Positions 7,665-16,613 of a DNA stretch of 64,000 nucleotides are shown here, piece after piece. The first letter of the stretch is position 1; every line of letters starts with the position of its first letter. The notes beneath the pieces were generated by a model. The model did no database searches. It was not told where the DNA came from and was given only the letters and a program-made list of their open reading frames with translations. Position numbers and translations under genes: made by a program. This stretch comes from an uncultured Prevotella sp. Lineage in GTDB: Bacteria; Bacteroidota; Bacteroidia; Bacteroidales; Bacteroidaceae. The DNA lies in contig OMXE01000009.1 in NCBI GenBank assembly GCA_900314935.1, positions 91,399-155,398 on the forward strand, read 5' to 3'.

Positions 7665-8356
7665 TATTTACCTAATGCACGTTCGATGTACTTGTCGATC
7701 TCAGCAGCGACTGCAGAATTCACATACTTCTTCTTGATGTCCTGGTAGATCTTCAGTGCCTCATCCTTCTTGTTCTGGCTCTCCAAGATGGTAGCGGCCT
7801 GGAGCAGGAAGGTGGGAGAAAGACTGTTATTGGTATTGTCGAGGGCCTGACTGTCGGCCATCTTAGCTGCTTTCTTCAAAGCATCCACAGCCTTGTCGAG
7901 TTGCTTTACATGAGCATAAGCATTACCGAGGGCAGCAACGGCAGCAGGACTAACCATCTCGTCGTTTGCAGGAGAGTACTTGTCGAGGAACTTCACAGCA
8001 TCTTCCCACTTGTCGAGGTTGGCATAGCAGAGTCCAGCATACAGGTTAGCCAGGTTTCCGGCAGGAGTGCTGCTGTAGTCGGAAGCAATCTTCACGAAGC
8101 CTGCATAACCAGTGCTGTCGCCGTTAAGAGCTTGGGCAAACTGCTGGTTTGCAAACATGGTCTGTCCCTTAGCCAGTTCTGTGCTGGCCTTAGCTTCACG
8201 GGGAGCCTTAACGAAGTTGTTGTAGAGAATAATACCTGCGATGATCACGATCAGGGCGATTACCGCATACAAAATGGTTTTCTTGTTCTTCAGCAAGAAA
8301 TCCTCACTTTTGCTGATGTTCTCAGCTTTCTGTTCTTTAACGTTTACTTTTGCCAT
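7664..8356 (-). CDS. TPR-repeat membrane protein
   Basis: This 230-residue protein has a cytoplasmic N-terminus, one membrane helix ([21 protein letters not shown], about 30-50) and a helical region of TPR-like repeats ([48 protein letters not shown]). The layout resembles YfgM/TPR_21-type proteins, which act as periplasmic chaperone partners in other bacteria; that role is only an analogy here. It is first in a two-gene unit with ribH, an arrangement often seen in Bacteroidales. Confidence 0.8.
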   Translation of the reverse strand: MAKVNVKEQKAENISKSEDFLLKNKKTILYAVIALIVIIAGIILYNNFVKAPREAKASTELAKGQTMFANQQFAQALNGDSTGYAGFVKIASDYSSTPAGNLANLYAGLCYANLDKWEDAVKFLDKYSPANDEMVSPAAVAALGNAYAHVKQLDKAVDALKKAAKMADSQALDNTNNSLSPTFLLQAATILESQNKKDEALKIYQDIKKKYVNSAVAAEIDKYIERALGK

Positions 8357-8417
8357 TATTGAATGTATTTTATTTCCAGTTTTCAGGTCTGTCGATGCAG
8401 ACTGTTCATTTGGGATG

Positions 8418-8425
8418 CAAAATTA
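8418..8425 (-). promoter_or_regulatory. -7 promoter element of the TPR-ribH unit
   Basis: The reverse strand reads TAATTTTG, an exact TAnnTTTG match, about 60 nt upstream of the ATG at 8356. Confidence 0.5.
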
Positions 8426-8465
8426 CGGAATAAATTCCACTTATTGAAATTTCTTGCCGACTTTT

Positions 8466-8497
8466 TTTGTTTTTCAGTAATAAAAGGTGTACCTTTG
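8466..8497 (+). promoter_or_regulatory. Promoter of recF
   Basis: -33 TTTG (8466-8469), 20 bp spacer, -7 TACCTTTG (8490-8497). The recF ATG follows 24 nt after the -7 element. Confidence 0.65.
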
Positions 8498-8521
8498 TAA
8501 GGAATTTGCAGAAGATAGCAG

Positions 8522-9673
8522 ATGATTCTGAACAGGTTATCCATCATTAACTACAAGAATATCCAGGAGGCAACACTTACGTTTTCGCCGAAGATGAATT
8601 GTTTTATCGGACCGAACGGTACCGGTAAGACCAACTTGTTGGATGCTGTGTATTACCTGTCGTTCTGCAGAAGTGCCTATACCAGTGTTGACTCGCAGGT
8701 GATTCGTCATGACCAGGATTTCTTTGTGGTTGAGGGGGATTACACCGACGACCGCGGTATGCTGGGTGAGGATCAGGATGAGCTGCGCAAGCTGTCCATC
8801 TATTGCGGCATGAAAAGGGGTACGAAGAAACATTTCAAGTGCAACAAGAAGGAATATAAGCGGTTGTCGCAACATATCGGACTGATTCCCTTGATCTTTG
8901 TGTCACCCGCTGATACCTATCTGGTGGATGGGGGAGGAGAGGAGCGACGCAGGTTGATGGATATGGTGATCTCGCAGTATGACAACCTTTACCTGGATGC
9001 GCTGAACCGCTACAATAAAGCCTTACAGCAACGGAATTCCTTGTTGAAGATGGAGGAGGAGCCCGACCTGGAGCTGATGCGCATCTGGGAAGAGCAGATG
9101 GCTGCTGAAGGTGAGGTGATCTATCAGAAAAGGAATGCTTTCGTTCAGGAACTGATTCCTGTGTTCCAGCAGATCTATCAGCAGATATCTGACGACAGGG
9201 AGTCGGTGTCGTTGCGCTATGTGTCTCACGGTCAGCGGGGGCCTTTATTGGAAGTGATTCAGCGCGACAGGATGAAGGATCGTGCGGTGGGTTATTCCCT
9301 GCATGGTGTTCATCGTGATGACCTGGAGATGTTGTTGGGTGATTATCCCATGCGCCGCGAAGGTAGTCAGGGGCAGCTCAAGACCTTTGTTATTGCCATG
9401 AAGCTGGCGCAGTTCAGTTTTCTGAAGCGCACCTGCAGTCAGACTACTCCCTTACTGCTCTTGGATGATATCTTCGACAAACTGGATGCGCATCGCGTGG
9501 AACGAATCGTCAGTCTGGTGGCGAGCAAGGAATACGGTCAGATATTCATTACCGATACCAACCGCGAGCATCTGGATAAGATTCTGCAAGCCAATAGTTT
9601 CGACTATCAGCTGTTCTCGGTGCACGATGGTGAGGTAACGGTGCGAGGGGAGAAAGGAGGTTCGGATGTTTAG
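8522..9673 (+). CDS. recF: DNA replication and repair protein RecF
   Basis: The 383-residue SMC-like ATPase loads RecA at gapped DNA in the RecFOR pathway. Residues 1-15 (MILNRLSIINYKNIQ) are the usual RecF opening; the Walker A is GPNGTGKTN near 30; the central helical arm runs about 100-280; SQGQLKTFVIAMKLAQ is the ABC signature; LLLLDDIFDKLDAHR is Walker B with the D-loop. It is followed by a dciA-like gene overlapping by 8 bp. This recF-DUF721 pairing is common in bacteria and links the pair to replication. Confidence 0.96.
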   Translation: MILNRLSIINYKNIQEATLTFSPKMNCFIGPNGTGKTNLLDAVYYLSFCRSAYTSVDSQVIRHDQDFFVVEGDYTDDRGMLGEDQDELRKLSIYCGMKRGTKKHFKCNKKEYKRLSQHIGLIPLIFVSPADTYLVDGGGEERRRLMDMVISQYDNLYLDALNRYNKALQQRNSLLKMEEEPDLELMRIWEEQMAAEGEVIYQKRNAFVQELIPVFQQIYQQISDDRESVSLRYVSHGQRGPLLEVIQRDRMKDRAVGYSLHGVHRDDLEMLLGDYPMRREGSQGQLKTFVIAMKLAQFSFLKRTCSQTTPLLLLDDIFDKLDAHRVERIVSLVASKEYGQIFITDTNREHLDKILQANSFDYQLFSVHDGEVTVRGEKGGSDV

Positions 9674-9956
9674 GCGTGACATTCATGATGTGTCCGAACT
9701 GGTGAATGCCTTCCTTCGTCAGAACGGTTTGGAGACGCCGTTGCTGCAGCGACGGTTGATTGATAGCTGGGGGAAGGTGGCAGGTAAGACCATCGACCGC
9801 TATACGGAAGAGAAATATATCCGTAACCAGGTGCTCTTTGTCAAACTATCCCGCCCTGCCCTTCGTTCCGATCTCTCCATGATGCGTACCGATTTGGTGA
9901 ACCGCCTGAATCAGGAGGTGGGGGCGAAGATCATTATTGATATCCGGTTCTATTAA
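9666..9956 (+). CDS. DciA-like protein (DUF721)
   Basis: This 96-residue basic protein matches the DUF721/DciA domain: an N-terminal helix with LVNAFLRQNGLE, then RRLIDSWGKVAGKTIDRYTEE, and LFVKLSRPALRSDLSMMRTDLVNRLNQEVG. DciA is the predecessor replicative-helicase operator in bacteria lacking DnaC/DnaI. The family identification is good; the helicase-loading role is inferred from DciA. It overlaps recF by 8 bp, and its stop overlaps the convergent folate gene by 4 bp. Confidence 0.85.
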   Translation: MFRRDIHDVSELVNAFLRQNGLETPLLQRRLIDSWGKVAGKTIDRYTEEKYIRNQVLFVKLSRPALRSDLSMMRTDLVNRLNQEVGAKIIIDIRFY

Positions 9957-10483
9957 AGCACCTCGTTCATCTTGATATCGTTTTCCTCAGCGGGAATACC
10001 CGGTAGCTTTTGGAAATCGAAACAAATACCTATCTTATAGACCGTGGGAATCTGCGACAGGAAACGGTCGTAGTAGCCTTTACCGCGTCCCAGCCGGTTA
10101 TGACGTGAATCGAAAGCCATACCCGGTACGACGGCCACATCAATATTATCATACTGTGTGAACACCTTTCCTACTGGCTCCATGAGATGGAAGAAACCAC
10201 TCTCAAGGTCCTGTTTACCATGGTACTCCCGCAGTTCCATCCGCGTGTCGTCAACCACGGCAGGAAGAAGAACCGTTTTTCCTTGTGCCGCCAGTTCATT
10301 GATTACCTCATGGGTGTTCACCTCATCATCCAGCGAATAGTACATCAGGATGACATGCGCCTGTTTGATTCTGGGGTGGGCAAGCAGACGCTTGACGATA
10401 GGAAGGGAGAACGCCTCCAGCTGGGCAGTACTGAACTGTCCTTTCTGCATGCGGATGAACTGCCTGAGGTCTTTCTTGTCCAT
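9953..10483 (-). CDS. 5-formyltetrahydrofolate cyclo-ligase
   Basis: The 176-residue protein converts 5-formyl-THF to 5,10-methenyl-THF using ATP. Evidence: the N-terminal KDLRQFIRMQKG, a nucleotide-contacting AVVPGMAFDSRHNRLGRGKGYYDRFL block that is diagnostic of the family, and a KIGICFDFQ strand. The frame stays open upstream, but the extension has no family resemblance and overlaps the S41 gene; ATG at 10483 follows that gene's stop by 2 bp. It is therefore probably the last gene of an operon with the S41 protease. Confidence 0.92.
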   Translation of the reverse strand: MDKKDLRQFIRMQKGQFSTAQLEAFSLPIVKRLLAHPRIKQAHVILMYYSLDDEVNTHEVINELAAQGKTVLLPAVVDDTRMELREYHGKQDLESGFFHLMEPVGKVFTQYDNIDVAVVPGMAFDSRHNRLGRGKGYYDRFLSQIPTVYKIGICFDFQKLPGIPAEENDIKMNEVL

Positions 10484-10485
10484 GG

Positions 10486-12204
10486 TTAGCTGAGGGCAAC
10501 GATGTGGTAGCTCTTCCCGATTTCCCTGTTGAAGAACGCATCGGGATGAGAACGTGCCACTTTCTGGTCTTTCTTTTCTTGTACGTCTGTTTTCTGCGGG
10601 AACGCAGTCTTGTCCTTGAACACCTTCTGAGCCGCACGAATCACGGGGTCGTCGAGATTCAGGTACTGCACCCATGCGTCCTCGTCCATGATGTTATAGA
10701 TAATCCTACTGTTGATATACCGCTGCAGGAGGTGATGACTCTTCTGTATCATCAGGTTCCGCCGTTTCAGTCCGCGGTTATCAGCATACGTAGCGAACTT
10801 ATCCACTGTGTTCTGCTTGACAAGATAGTCTGACAAGGCCATCATCTCGGTGAAGTTATTCAGCTTCAGTCGGTTATCATCCGTGTAGGTGAACGCAAAC
10901 TGCAGGATCAGTCCGCTCATGCTGGCCTGCTTGTAGTATGACGTAATGCCGAGGGTGTCCTCAGGAACAAAGATATCCGGGGTGATACCACCGCCGCCGA
11001 ACACCTCACGACCGATACTGGTGTGGTAGGCCGGGCCGGTGTGCTTGATGCTGTCCTGACTGAAGAACTCGCCGTGTTCGTAGCGTTCCAGCAAATCCTC
11101 CTCGTAGTTCTTGTCGCCTGGAGAATACGGCTTCTGGATGCAACGTCCTGACGGTGTGTAGTAGCGGGCAATGGTGAGTCGGATCATTGATCCGTCGGGG
11201 AATCCAATCTGCTGCTGTACCAGTCCTTTACCAAACGAGCGGCGACCGATAATCGTGGCGCGGTCGTTGTCCTGCATGGCTCCGGCAAAGATTTCCGAAG
11301 CCGAGGCACTGCTCTCGTTGATCAGTACGATGAGTGGAATTTTCTGGTAGCTGCCCTTACCGTTACTCTTGTATTCCTGACGCGGTGATTTCCTTCCCTG
11401 AGTATAGACAATCAGTTTGTTGTTCGGCAGGAACTCATTGATGATCTGCACAGCCGACTGCAGGTAGCCGCCGGTATTGTCACGCAGGTCGATAATCAGG
11501 TTACTGAAATTCTCCTGTGACAGCTTGGCCAAGGCAATCAGCATCTCGGGGTATGTATTCTCGCCGAAGTTCTTGATGCGGATATAGCCCGTGTCATCAT
11601 CGAGCATATAGGTGGCGGTGACGCTCTTGGTGGGAATCTCGCCACGGGTAACCACATACTGCTGTATCTTCTTCTCCCCATAGCGCAGCACACCAATCTT
11701 CACCTTCGTGTCCTTCGGACCTTTCAGACGATGCTGCGCCTCTTCGTTCGTAACGGTCTTACCCACAAACGGCTTGTCGTCAACAGTCACGATCTTATCT
11801 CCTGCCAGCAAGCCCGCCCTTTCAGCAGGACCGTTCTTGATGACACCCTGAATATGAATTGTATCCTCACGGATGACAAACTCAATACCCACGCCCGAGA
11901 ACGAGCCTTTCAGGTCGTCGGTGGCAGTCTGCACATCCTTCGCACTGATATAGACAGAGTGCGGATCAAGGTCGCCCAAGATTTGGGGGATAGCCTTTTC
12001 CACCAGTGAATCCAGGTTCACCTTATCCACATATTGGTCGTCGATGATATGCAACAGGTTGTTCAGTCGGTTGCTTCCGCTGTTGATGATGTTCAGTCGC
12101 TGACTGGAGAAGTGGTTGGCGAAGAAGGTGCCAATCACTACGCCGATGACGATGCAGAGGGCCATCAACAGGGGCATATAGCGGTATTTCTTGCTTTGTT
12201 TCAT
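10486..12204 (-). CDS. S41 family C-terminal processing peptidase
   Basis: The 572-residue envelope protease has an N-terminal membrane anchor (about 8-30), a PDZ domain (about 85-170; GVGIEFVIREDTIHIQGVI), and the S41 catalytic domain (about 180-390). The catalytic Ser lies in INESSASASEIFAGAM (near 298) and the Lys in RRSFGKGLVQQ (near 324). The C-terminal ~180 residues are a Bacteroidales-type extension with no assigned role. The CtpA family trims C-termini of periplasmic proteins. The folate cyclo-ligase starts 2 bp after its stop. Confidence 0.93.
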   Translation of the reverse strand: MKQSKKYRYMPLLMALCIVIGVVIGTFFANHFSSQRLNIINSGSNRLNNLLHIIDDQYVDKVNLDSLVEKAIPQILGDLDPHSVYISAKDVQTATDDLKGSFSGVGIEFVIREDTIHIQGVIKNGPAERAGLLAGDKIVTVDDKPFVGKTVTNEEAQHRLKGPKDTKVKIGVLRYGEKKIQQYVVTRGEIPTKSVTATYMLDDDTGYIRIKNFGENTYPEMLIALAKLSQENFSNLIIDLRDNTGGYLQSAVQIINEFLPNNKLIVYTQGRKSPRQEYKSNGKGSYQKIPLIVLINESSASASEIFAGAMQDNDRATIIGRRSFGKGLVQQQIGFPDGSMIRLTIARYYTPSGRCIQKPYSPGDKNYEEDLLERYEHGEFFSQDSIKHTGPAYHTSIGREVFGGGGITPDIFVPEDTLGITSYYKQASMSGLILQFAFTYTDDNRLKLNNFTEMMALSDYLVKQNTVDKFATYADNRGLKRRNLMIQKSHHLLQRYINSRIIYNIMDEDAWVQYLNLDDPVIRAAQKVFKDKTAFPQKTDVQEKKDQKVARSHPDAFFNREIGKSYHIVALS

Positions 12205-12215
12205 ATGGTAATATT

Positions 12216-12256
12216 GTGGGCTTAATGGGCTTAATGGGGTTAATGGGCTAAATAGG
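12216..12256. repeat. Short intergenic repeat (GGGCTTAAT type)
   Basis: Between the S41 gene and the dCMP deaminase gene lie imperfect 9-10 bp repeats reading GTGGGCTTAATGGGCTTAAT and onward. The same words, in the other orientation, build the 27-bp tandem array at 50881-50998. Confidence 0.6.
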
Positions 12257-12273
12257 GGCGTGGGTGATGTTTT

Positions 12274-12702
12274 TTATTGGTTGTCGGGGTTTAGGTATTC
12301 TACCTCGATGCCGGCACGTTTCAGCAGATTGATGCCGTCTTCCAACCGATACTGTTCACCATATACCACCCGCTTGATGCCAGCCTGGATGATGAGCTTG
12401 GCACATTCAATGCAGGGTGAGGCCGTGACATAGAGCGTGGAACCGTCGCTGTTGTTCGAGCTGCGGGCCAGCTTGGTGATGGCATTTGCCTCGGCATGCA
12501 GCACATAGGGCTTCGTGACATTGTTCTCATCCTCGCAGACATTCTCGAATCCACTGGGCGTTCCGTTATAGCCGTCGCTGATGATCATCTTGTCCTTCAC
12601 CACCAGGGCTCCCACCTGACGGCGTTGACAGTAGCTGTTTTCAGCCCATATCCTTGCCATGCGCAGATAGCGCAGATCCAGTTTCCTTTGTTTCTCTGTC
12701 AT
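12274..12702 (-). CDS. dCMP deaminase (ComEB-type)
   Basis: This 142-residue zinc-dependent cytidine/deoxycytidylate deaminase supplies dUMP for thymidylate synthesis. The zinc site is complete: HAEANAI (His ligand and catalytic Glu) and PCIECAKLI (two Cys ligands). The N-terminal RYLRMARIWAENSYCQRRQVGALVV is typical. ATG at 12702 is chosen over an in-frame GTG at 12723, because the upstream bases are a repetitive CACTTATCACTTGT stretch. It lies 17 bp downstream of the M3 peptidase stop. Confidence 0.92.
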   Translation of the reverse strand: MTEKQRKLDLRYLRMARIWAENSYCQRRQVGALVVKDKMIISDGYNGTPSGFENVCEDENNVTKPYVLHAEANAITKLARSSNNSDGSTLYVTASPCIECAKLIIQAGIKRVVYGEQYRLEDGINLLKRAGIEVEYLNPDNQ

Positions 12703-12703
12703 C

Positions 12704-12739
12704 TCACACTTATCACTTGTCACTTATCACTTGTCACTT
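12704..12739. repeat. CACTTATCACTTGT repeat spanning a gene junction
   Basis: About three copies of a 14-bp unit lie across the end of the M3 peptidase gene and the leader of the dCMP deaminase gene. They encode the last residues of the peptidase (EVTSDK) and its stop. Confidence 0.6.
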
Positions 12740-14831
12740 CTCGCTTGATTCCGTTCCTCTTCAGCAGGGCATCAATCGTGGGCTCCTGTCCTCGGAACCG
12801 TTTATAGAGCGTCATGGGATGTTCAGTGCCGCCCTTGCTCAGTATTTCGTCGCGGAACCGCTGGGCGGTCTTCTGGTTGAAGATACCCTCTTTCTTGAAC
12901 ACGCTGAAGGCATCAGCATCCAGTACCTCCGCCCATTTATAGCTATAGTAGCCGGCAGCATAGCCACCCGCCATGATATGCGAGAACTGCACGGTCATAC
13001 AAGTATCTGTCCTGGGTTTCTTCCGGGTGATCTTCGCCTTTGCCCACGCTTTCTTCTCGAAGGGGATGATATCTTCAGTGAACGCCTCCTTCTGGGTATA
13101 GTACGCCATGTCGAGCAGTCCGAAGCTCACCTGTCTGAGACAGGCGGTAGCGGCCATGAAGTTCCTGCTCTTGACAATCCTCTTGATCAGGTCGTCGGGA
13201 ATGGGCTCGCCGGTCTGATAATGGAAGGCGAATGTTCTGAGGAACTCCTTCTCCACAGCGTAGTTCTCCATGAACTGTGAGGGCAGTTCCACGAAGTCCC
13301 ACCACACATTCGTGCCGCTCAGACTCTCGAAGCGCGAGTTGGCAAACATACCATGCAGGGAGTGTCCGAACTCATGCAGGAACGTCTCTACCTCACCTAA
13401 TGTCAGTAGGGCTGGCTTCTCTTCCGTAGGCTTGGTGAGGTTCATCACCACGCTCACATGCGGACGAACGTTCTCTTTTGTTTTGTCTTTCTTTTCTTTG
13501 ATAAACTGACCTTGGTATTCGGTCATCCAAGCGCCGCCCTGCTTTCCCTTGCGTGGGTGGAAGTCGGCATAGAACACTGCCAGGTACGAGCCGTCTTTGT
13601 CGAACACTTCGTAGGCCTTTACGTCGGGATGATATACGGGAATCTCCTTGTTCTCCTTGAACGTAATGCCATAGAGCTTGTTGGCCAATCCGAACACACC
13701 GTCAATGACCTTCGACAGTTCGAAATACGGTCGTAGCATCTCTGCATCGAGGTTGTACTTCTTCAGTTGCAGCTGATGAGAGTAGAACCCCTGATCCCAC
13801 GGTTCCATCTTGAAGTGCTTCCCTTCGCTCTTTTGAGCTATCTTCTCGATTTCAGCATATTCCTTCTTGGCCGTTGGCTTATAGGCATCAATCAAGTCGT
13901 CAAGCAGTCGGTACACATTCTTCACCTTACTGGCCATGCGATGTTTCAGCACATAGTCGGCATAGGTGCGGAAGCCCAACAGCTGCGCCACTTCGCGCCG
14001 CAGATTGACGATACGCTTACAGATCTCGAGATTGTTCTCGGCATTGTCGTGAATACATACCGAGTTCCTGGCCATGTACATCTTTTCGCGGAGATCACGC
14101 TGCGTGCTGTAGGTCATGAACGGACTGTAGCTGGGGGCATCGAGGGTAAATACCCATCCATCCATTTCTCTCTCCTTAGCTGTCAGGGCTGCAGCCTCAC
14201 GAGCTGTTTCGGGCAGACCGTCCAACTGTTTCTCATCGGTGATATGCAGGATGAATGCCTTGTTCTCTTTCAGCAGGTTCTGCGAGAACTGCAATGAGAG
14301 CATCGAAGCCTCTTCAGTGAGCTTACGCAGTTTCTCCTTTCCCTCCTCATCGAGCAGGGCACCACTTCTCACAAAGCCATCGTAGCAGTTGTCGAGCAAC
14401 ATCTTCTCCTCGGGTGTGAGCTTACGGTGATGACGATGTACATACTGAATGCGTTCAAACAGTTTCCTGTTCAGTCGGATATCGTTGGCATGCTGTGTCA
14501 GGATGGGTTGTATCTTCTGTGCCAGCGCATCCATCTCATCGTTCGTCTCAGCACTCATCAGGTTGAAGAACACGGTACTCACCCGTCCTAACAGGTCGTA
14601 ATAGCCGTCCTTGTCTTCTTCTGTATTGATGATGGTATTGTCGAAGGTGGGTTTTTCGGGATTATTGATGGTTTTCTCTATCTGCTCATTATCACGTCTG
14701 ATACCCTCCATGAACGCCTCTTCGAAGTCGGAAAGGCGAATACGGTCAAAGGGCACCGTGTCGTGCGGTGTCTGGTAGTCTTCAAAAAAGGGATTTATTC
14801 TCTTTGCTTCCTCTGCCATATTTTCATGCAT
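12720..14831 (-). CDS. M3 family peptidase (Dcp/oligopeptidase A type)
   Basis: This 703-residue metallopeptidase has no signal peptide. It shows the M3 zinc motif HEFGHSLHGMF near residue 484 and downstream helix residues typical of Dcp/PrlC enzymes (FVELPSQFMENY, SHIMAGGYAAGYYSYKWAEVLDADAF), which cleave short peptides. A frame opening with TTG at 14849 overlaps the promoter, so ATG 14831 (or 14819) is preferred. The final residues come from an intergenic-type repeat. Dipeptidyl carboxypeptidase versus oligopeptidase activity cannot be decided. Confidence 0.92.
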   Translation of the reverse strand: MHENMAEEAKRINPFFEDYQTPHDTVPFDRIRLSDFEEAFMEGIRRDNEQIEKTINNPEKPTFDNTIINTEEDKDGYYDLLGRVSTVFFNLMSAETNDEMDALAQKIQPILTQHANDIRLNRKLFERIQYVHRHHRKLTPEEKMLLDNCYDGFVRSGALLDEEGKEKLRKLTEEASMLSLQFSQNLLKENKAFILHITDEKQLDGLPETAREAAALTAKEREMDGWVFTLDAPSYSPFMTYSTQRDLREKMYMARNSVCIHDNAENNLEICKRIVNLRREVAQLLGFRTYADYVLKHRMASKVKNVYRLLDDLIDAYKPTAKKEYAEIEKIAQKSEGKHFKMEPWDQGFYSHQLQLKKYNLDAEMLRPYFELSKVIDGVFGLANKLYGITFKENKEIPVYHPDVKAYEVFDKDGSYLAVFYADFHPRKGKQGGAWMTEYQGQFIKEKKDKTKENVRPHVSVVMNLTKPTEEKPALLTLGEVETFLHEFGHSLHGMFANSRFESLSGTNVWWDFVELPSQFMENYAVEKEFLRTFAFHYQTGEPIPDDLIKRIVKSRNFMAATACLRQVSFGLLDMAYYTQKEAFTEDIIPFEKKAWAKAKITRKKPRTDTCMTVQFSHIMAGGYAAGYYSYKWAEVLDADAFSVFKKEGIFNQKTAQRFRDEILSKGGTEHPMTLYKRFRGQEPTIDALLKRNGIKREVTSDK

Positions 14832-14846
14832 ACTATATTCAAACTG

Positions 14847-14854
14847 CAAAGATA
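14847..14854 (-). promoter_or_regulatory. -7 promoter element of the M3 peptidase gene
   Basis: The reverse strand reads TATCTTTG, 15 nt upstream of the ATG at 14831. It also rules out the TTG start at 14849, which lies inside it. Confidence 0.6.
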
Positions 14855-14903
14855 CACCAAATTATTAAATACCTATTTATAATAGCAGGATTTTTAACTA
14901 AAA

Positions 14904-15569
14904 TTACAGAGAAAGCAACTTTTCCAATGCCGGAACGCGAATGATGCCTCGTGTAATACTGATAAGTCCTTCTTGTTGCATGGCATTGAGTTCCCTGGAG
15001 ACATTCAGTCGACTTTCCGCGATGAGTGTAGCCAGCGTCTCCATCTTGATGTAAAGTGTTTTCTCTCCAGCGGGCCGCATGCTATGCGTCTCCACGAAGC
15101 GGATGATCTTGTTCCTGATTCCTTGGGGATGGACTCGCCAGGGTTGGTGGGTGATGCGCTGACTCTGTGTACTGATGATGTTGAGCAGGTTCAGCTGGAA
15201 GATCATGTGCTCCTCCGACAGTCGTAGCATCTCTGCCTTACTGACGCTTACCAGTCGGCATTCCGTGAGTGCGACGAAGGTCTTGCTGTATCGCTGTGTC
15301 AGTCCGAAGATTCTCTCGGGTTGAATCACGTCAGGTGCTGCCAGCTCTTCCACCATCGAGTAACTATTGTCATCCGCCCTACTGGTTACCTGCAGACTGC
15401 CTTCCAACAAGAAGAGAAGGTTCTGGCACGGATCACCCTCGCTTACCACCTTCTTCCCCTTTGCCACGCGGTGGAAAGCGAACTTCGTCTTGCCCGCCAC
15501 GCTGGTTATCTCGCTGCTGCTCATGCCTTGGAACAGCGGTAACATCAATAGTTTCTCAAAAATCTGCAT
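14904..15569 (-). CDS. Crp/Fnr family transcriptional regulator
   Basis: The 221-residue protein has an N-terminal cyclic-nucleotide-binding-type beta barrel (about 20-120; VVSEGDPCQNLLFLLEGSL) and a C-terminal winged HTH (about 150-215; METLATLIAESRLNVSRELNAMQQEGLI). There is no Fnr-like Cys cluster, so it is not an obvious iron-sulfur sensor. The ligand is unknown. ATG 15569 is chosen; the frame extends to a TTG at 15581 through repeat sequence. It lies 15 bp after the apbE stop, so co-transcription is likely. Confidence 0.88.
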   Translation of the reverse strand: MQIFEKLLMLPLFQGMSSSEITSVAGKTKFAFHRVAKGKKVVSEGDPCQNLLFLLEGSLQVTSRADDNSYSMVEELAAPDVIQPERIFGLTQRYSKTFVALTECRLVSVSKAEMLRLSEEHMIFQLNLLNIISTQSQRITHQPWRVHPQGIRNKIIRFVETHSMRPAGEKTLYIKMETLATLIAESRLNVSRELNAMQQEGLISITRGIIRVPALEKLLSL

Positions 15570-15570
15570 C

Positions 15571-15600
15571 CCAACTGTCAACTATCAATTATCAACTATC
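15571..15600. repeat. CAACTGTCAA-type repeat between apbE and the Crp gene
   Basis: The stretch reads CCAACTGTCAACTATCAATT and continues with ATCAACTATC. It supplies the last codons of apbE (KIVDN) and the leader of the Crp-family gene. The same words occur inside guaA at 48732-48765. Confidence 0.6.
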
Positions 15601-16607
15601 TTGTCTTTCATACTCGGTGAATACCAAACAGAATAGTCGCCCTTGTCGTCTGTATAGATCAGGTAGGCCATCAGTTCAGGATGTTTGTCGAGGATGCGAC
15701 GAGTGCCCTCCATGCCCAGTACCATGAACGAGGTGGCATAGGCATCAGCCGTGGCACAGTTGTCGGCCAACACTGTGGCAGAGAGTATGTTGTGCTGCAC
15801 CGGATAGCCTGTTTTGGGGTCAATGGTGTGGGCATATTTCTTTCCGCCCTTGTAATAGAAATTACGGTAGTTTCCACTTGTAGCCATGGCTTTGTTCGTG
15901 ACATTCAGAATGGTCTGCAGCTCATTATTCACGCTGATGGTATCATCGGTGGGCTTGGTCACCCCAATGCGCCAGGGCACCCTTTTGTCGCTGACGCCCT
16001 TGGTCACTACCTCGCCGCCAATCTCTACCATGAAGTTCTGGATGCCGTTGTTCTTGAGCAGTTCAGCCACCACGTCGCAGCCATAACCCTTGGCGATGGC
16101 CGAGCAGTCGAGCATGATTCTCGGATCCTGCTTCTTTACCGTCTTTGAATCGGCAGTAAGAGAAACCTTCTGGAATCCCACTACCTGGCGCAGACTGTCG
16201 ATGGTTTGCTCGTTAGGCGATATTCCTTGTTTGAAACCGAAACCCCACGCATTCACCAGCGGAGCCACAGTAACATCGAAGGCACCGTCGGTTTCCTGTG
16301 AGATCTTCTCTGCCAGTGTGAACACATCGAGGAACATCTTGTTGAGCTCAACGGGTACATTGCGGTTCACCTTGGTGATAACCGATTGCTCGTTGAAAGG
16401 TGAAAGGGAGTTGTCAACTTTCATCAGCTCTGCCTCGATCTCTTTCTGCAGGTCGCGGTCGTGCTGATAAGTAATGTTATACACCGTACCGAATACCAAT
16501 CCGGAGTTATGCTGATAGGGCATTTCGTGCTGCTGTCGGATAATCAGTATCGTACCGATAATCAAGAACAGCAGAAAGGCTAGTCGTAATAGGTTTTTTT
16601 TGCTCAT
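15585..16607 (-). CDS. apbE: FAD:protein FMN transferase
   Basis: This 340-residue envelope protein has an N-terminal membrane segment (about 5-22) and a full ApbE domain. The enzyme attaches FMN to Thr/Ser of redox proteins such as Na+-NQR and RNF subunits. Recognisable stretches: GTVYNITYQ, FDVTVAPLVNAWGFG, LDCSAIAKGYGCDVVAE, NFMVEIGGEVVTKG, YAHTIDPKTGYPV and the Mg-site ATSFMVLGMEG. No NQR/RNF gene is nearby. The last five residues come from a short intergenic repeat. It lies 6 bp downstream of the DUF6048 gene. Confidence 0.94.
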   Translation of the reverse strand: MSKKNLLRLAFLLFLIIGTILIIRQQHEMPYQHNSGLVFGTVYNITYQHDRDLQKEIEAELMKVDNSLSPFNEQSVITKVNRNVPVELNKMFLDVFTLAEKISQETDGAFDVTVAPLVNAWGFGFKQGISPNEQTIDSLRQVVGFQKVSLTADSKTVKKQDPRIMLDCSAIAKGYGCDVVAELLKNNGIQNFMVEIGGEVVTKGVSDKRVPWRIGVTKPTDDTISVNNELQTILNVTNKAMATSGNYRNFYYKGGKKYAHTIDPKTGYPVQHNILSATVLADNCATADAYATSFMVLGMEGTRRILDKHPELMAYLIYTDDKGDYSVWYSPSMKDKIVDN

Positions 16608-16613
16608 GTTATG

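Noticed and set aside
9953-10675. Long N-terminal form of the folate cyclo-ligase
   Set aside because: The first 64 codons overlap the S41 gene out of frame and lack family similarity; ATG 10483 fits the family start.
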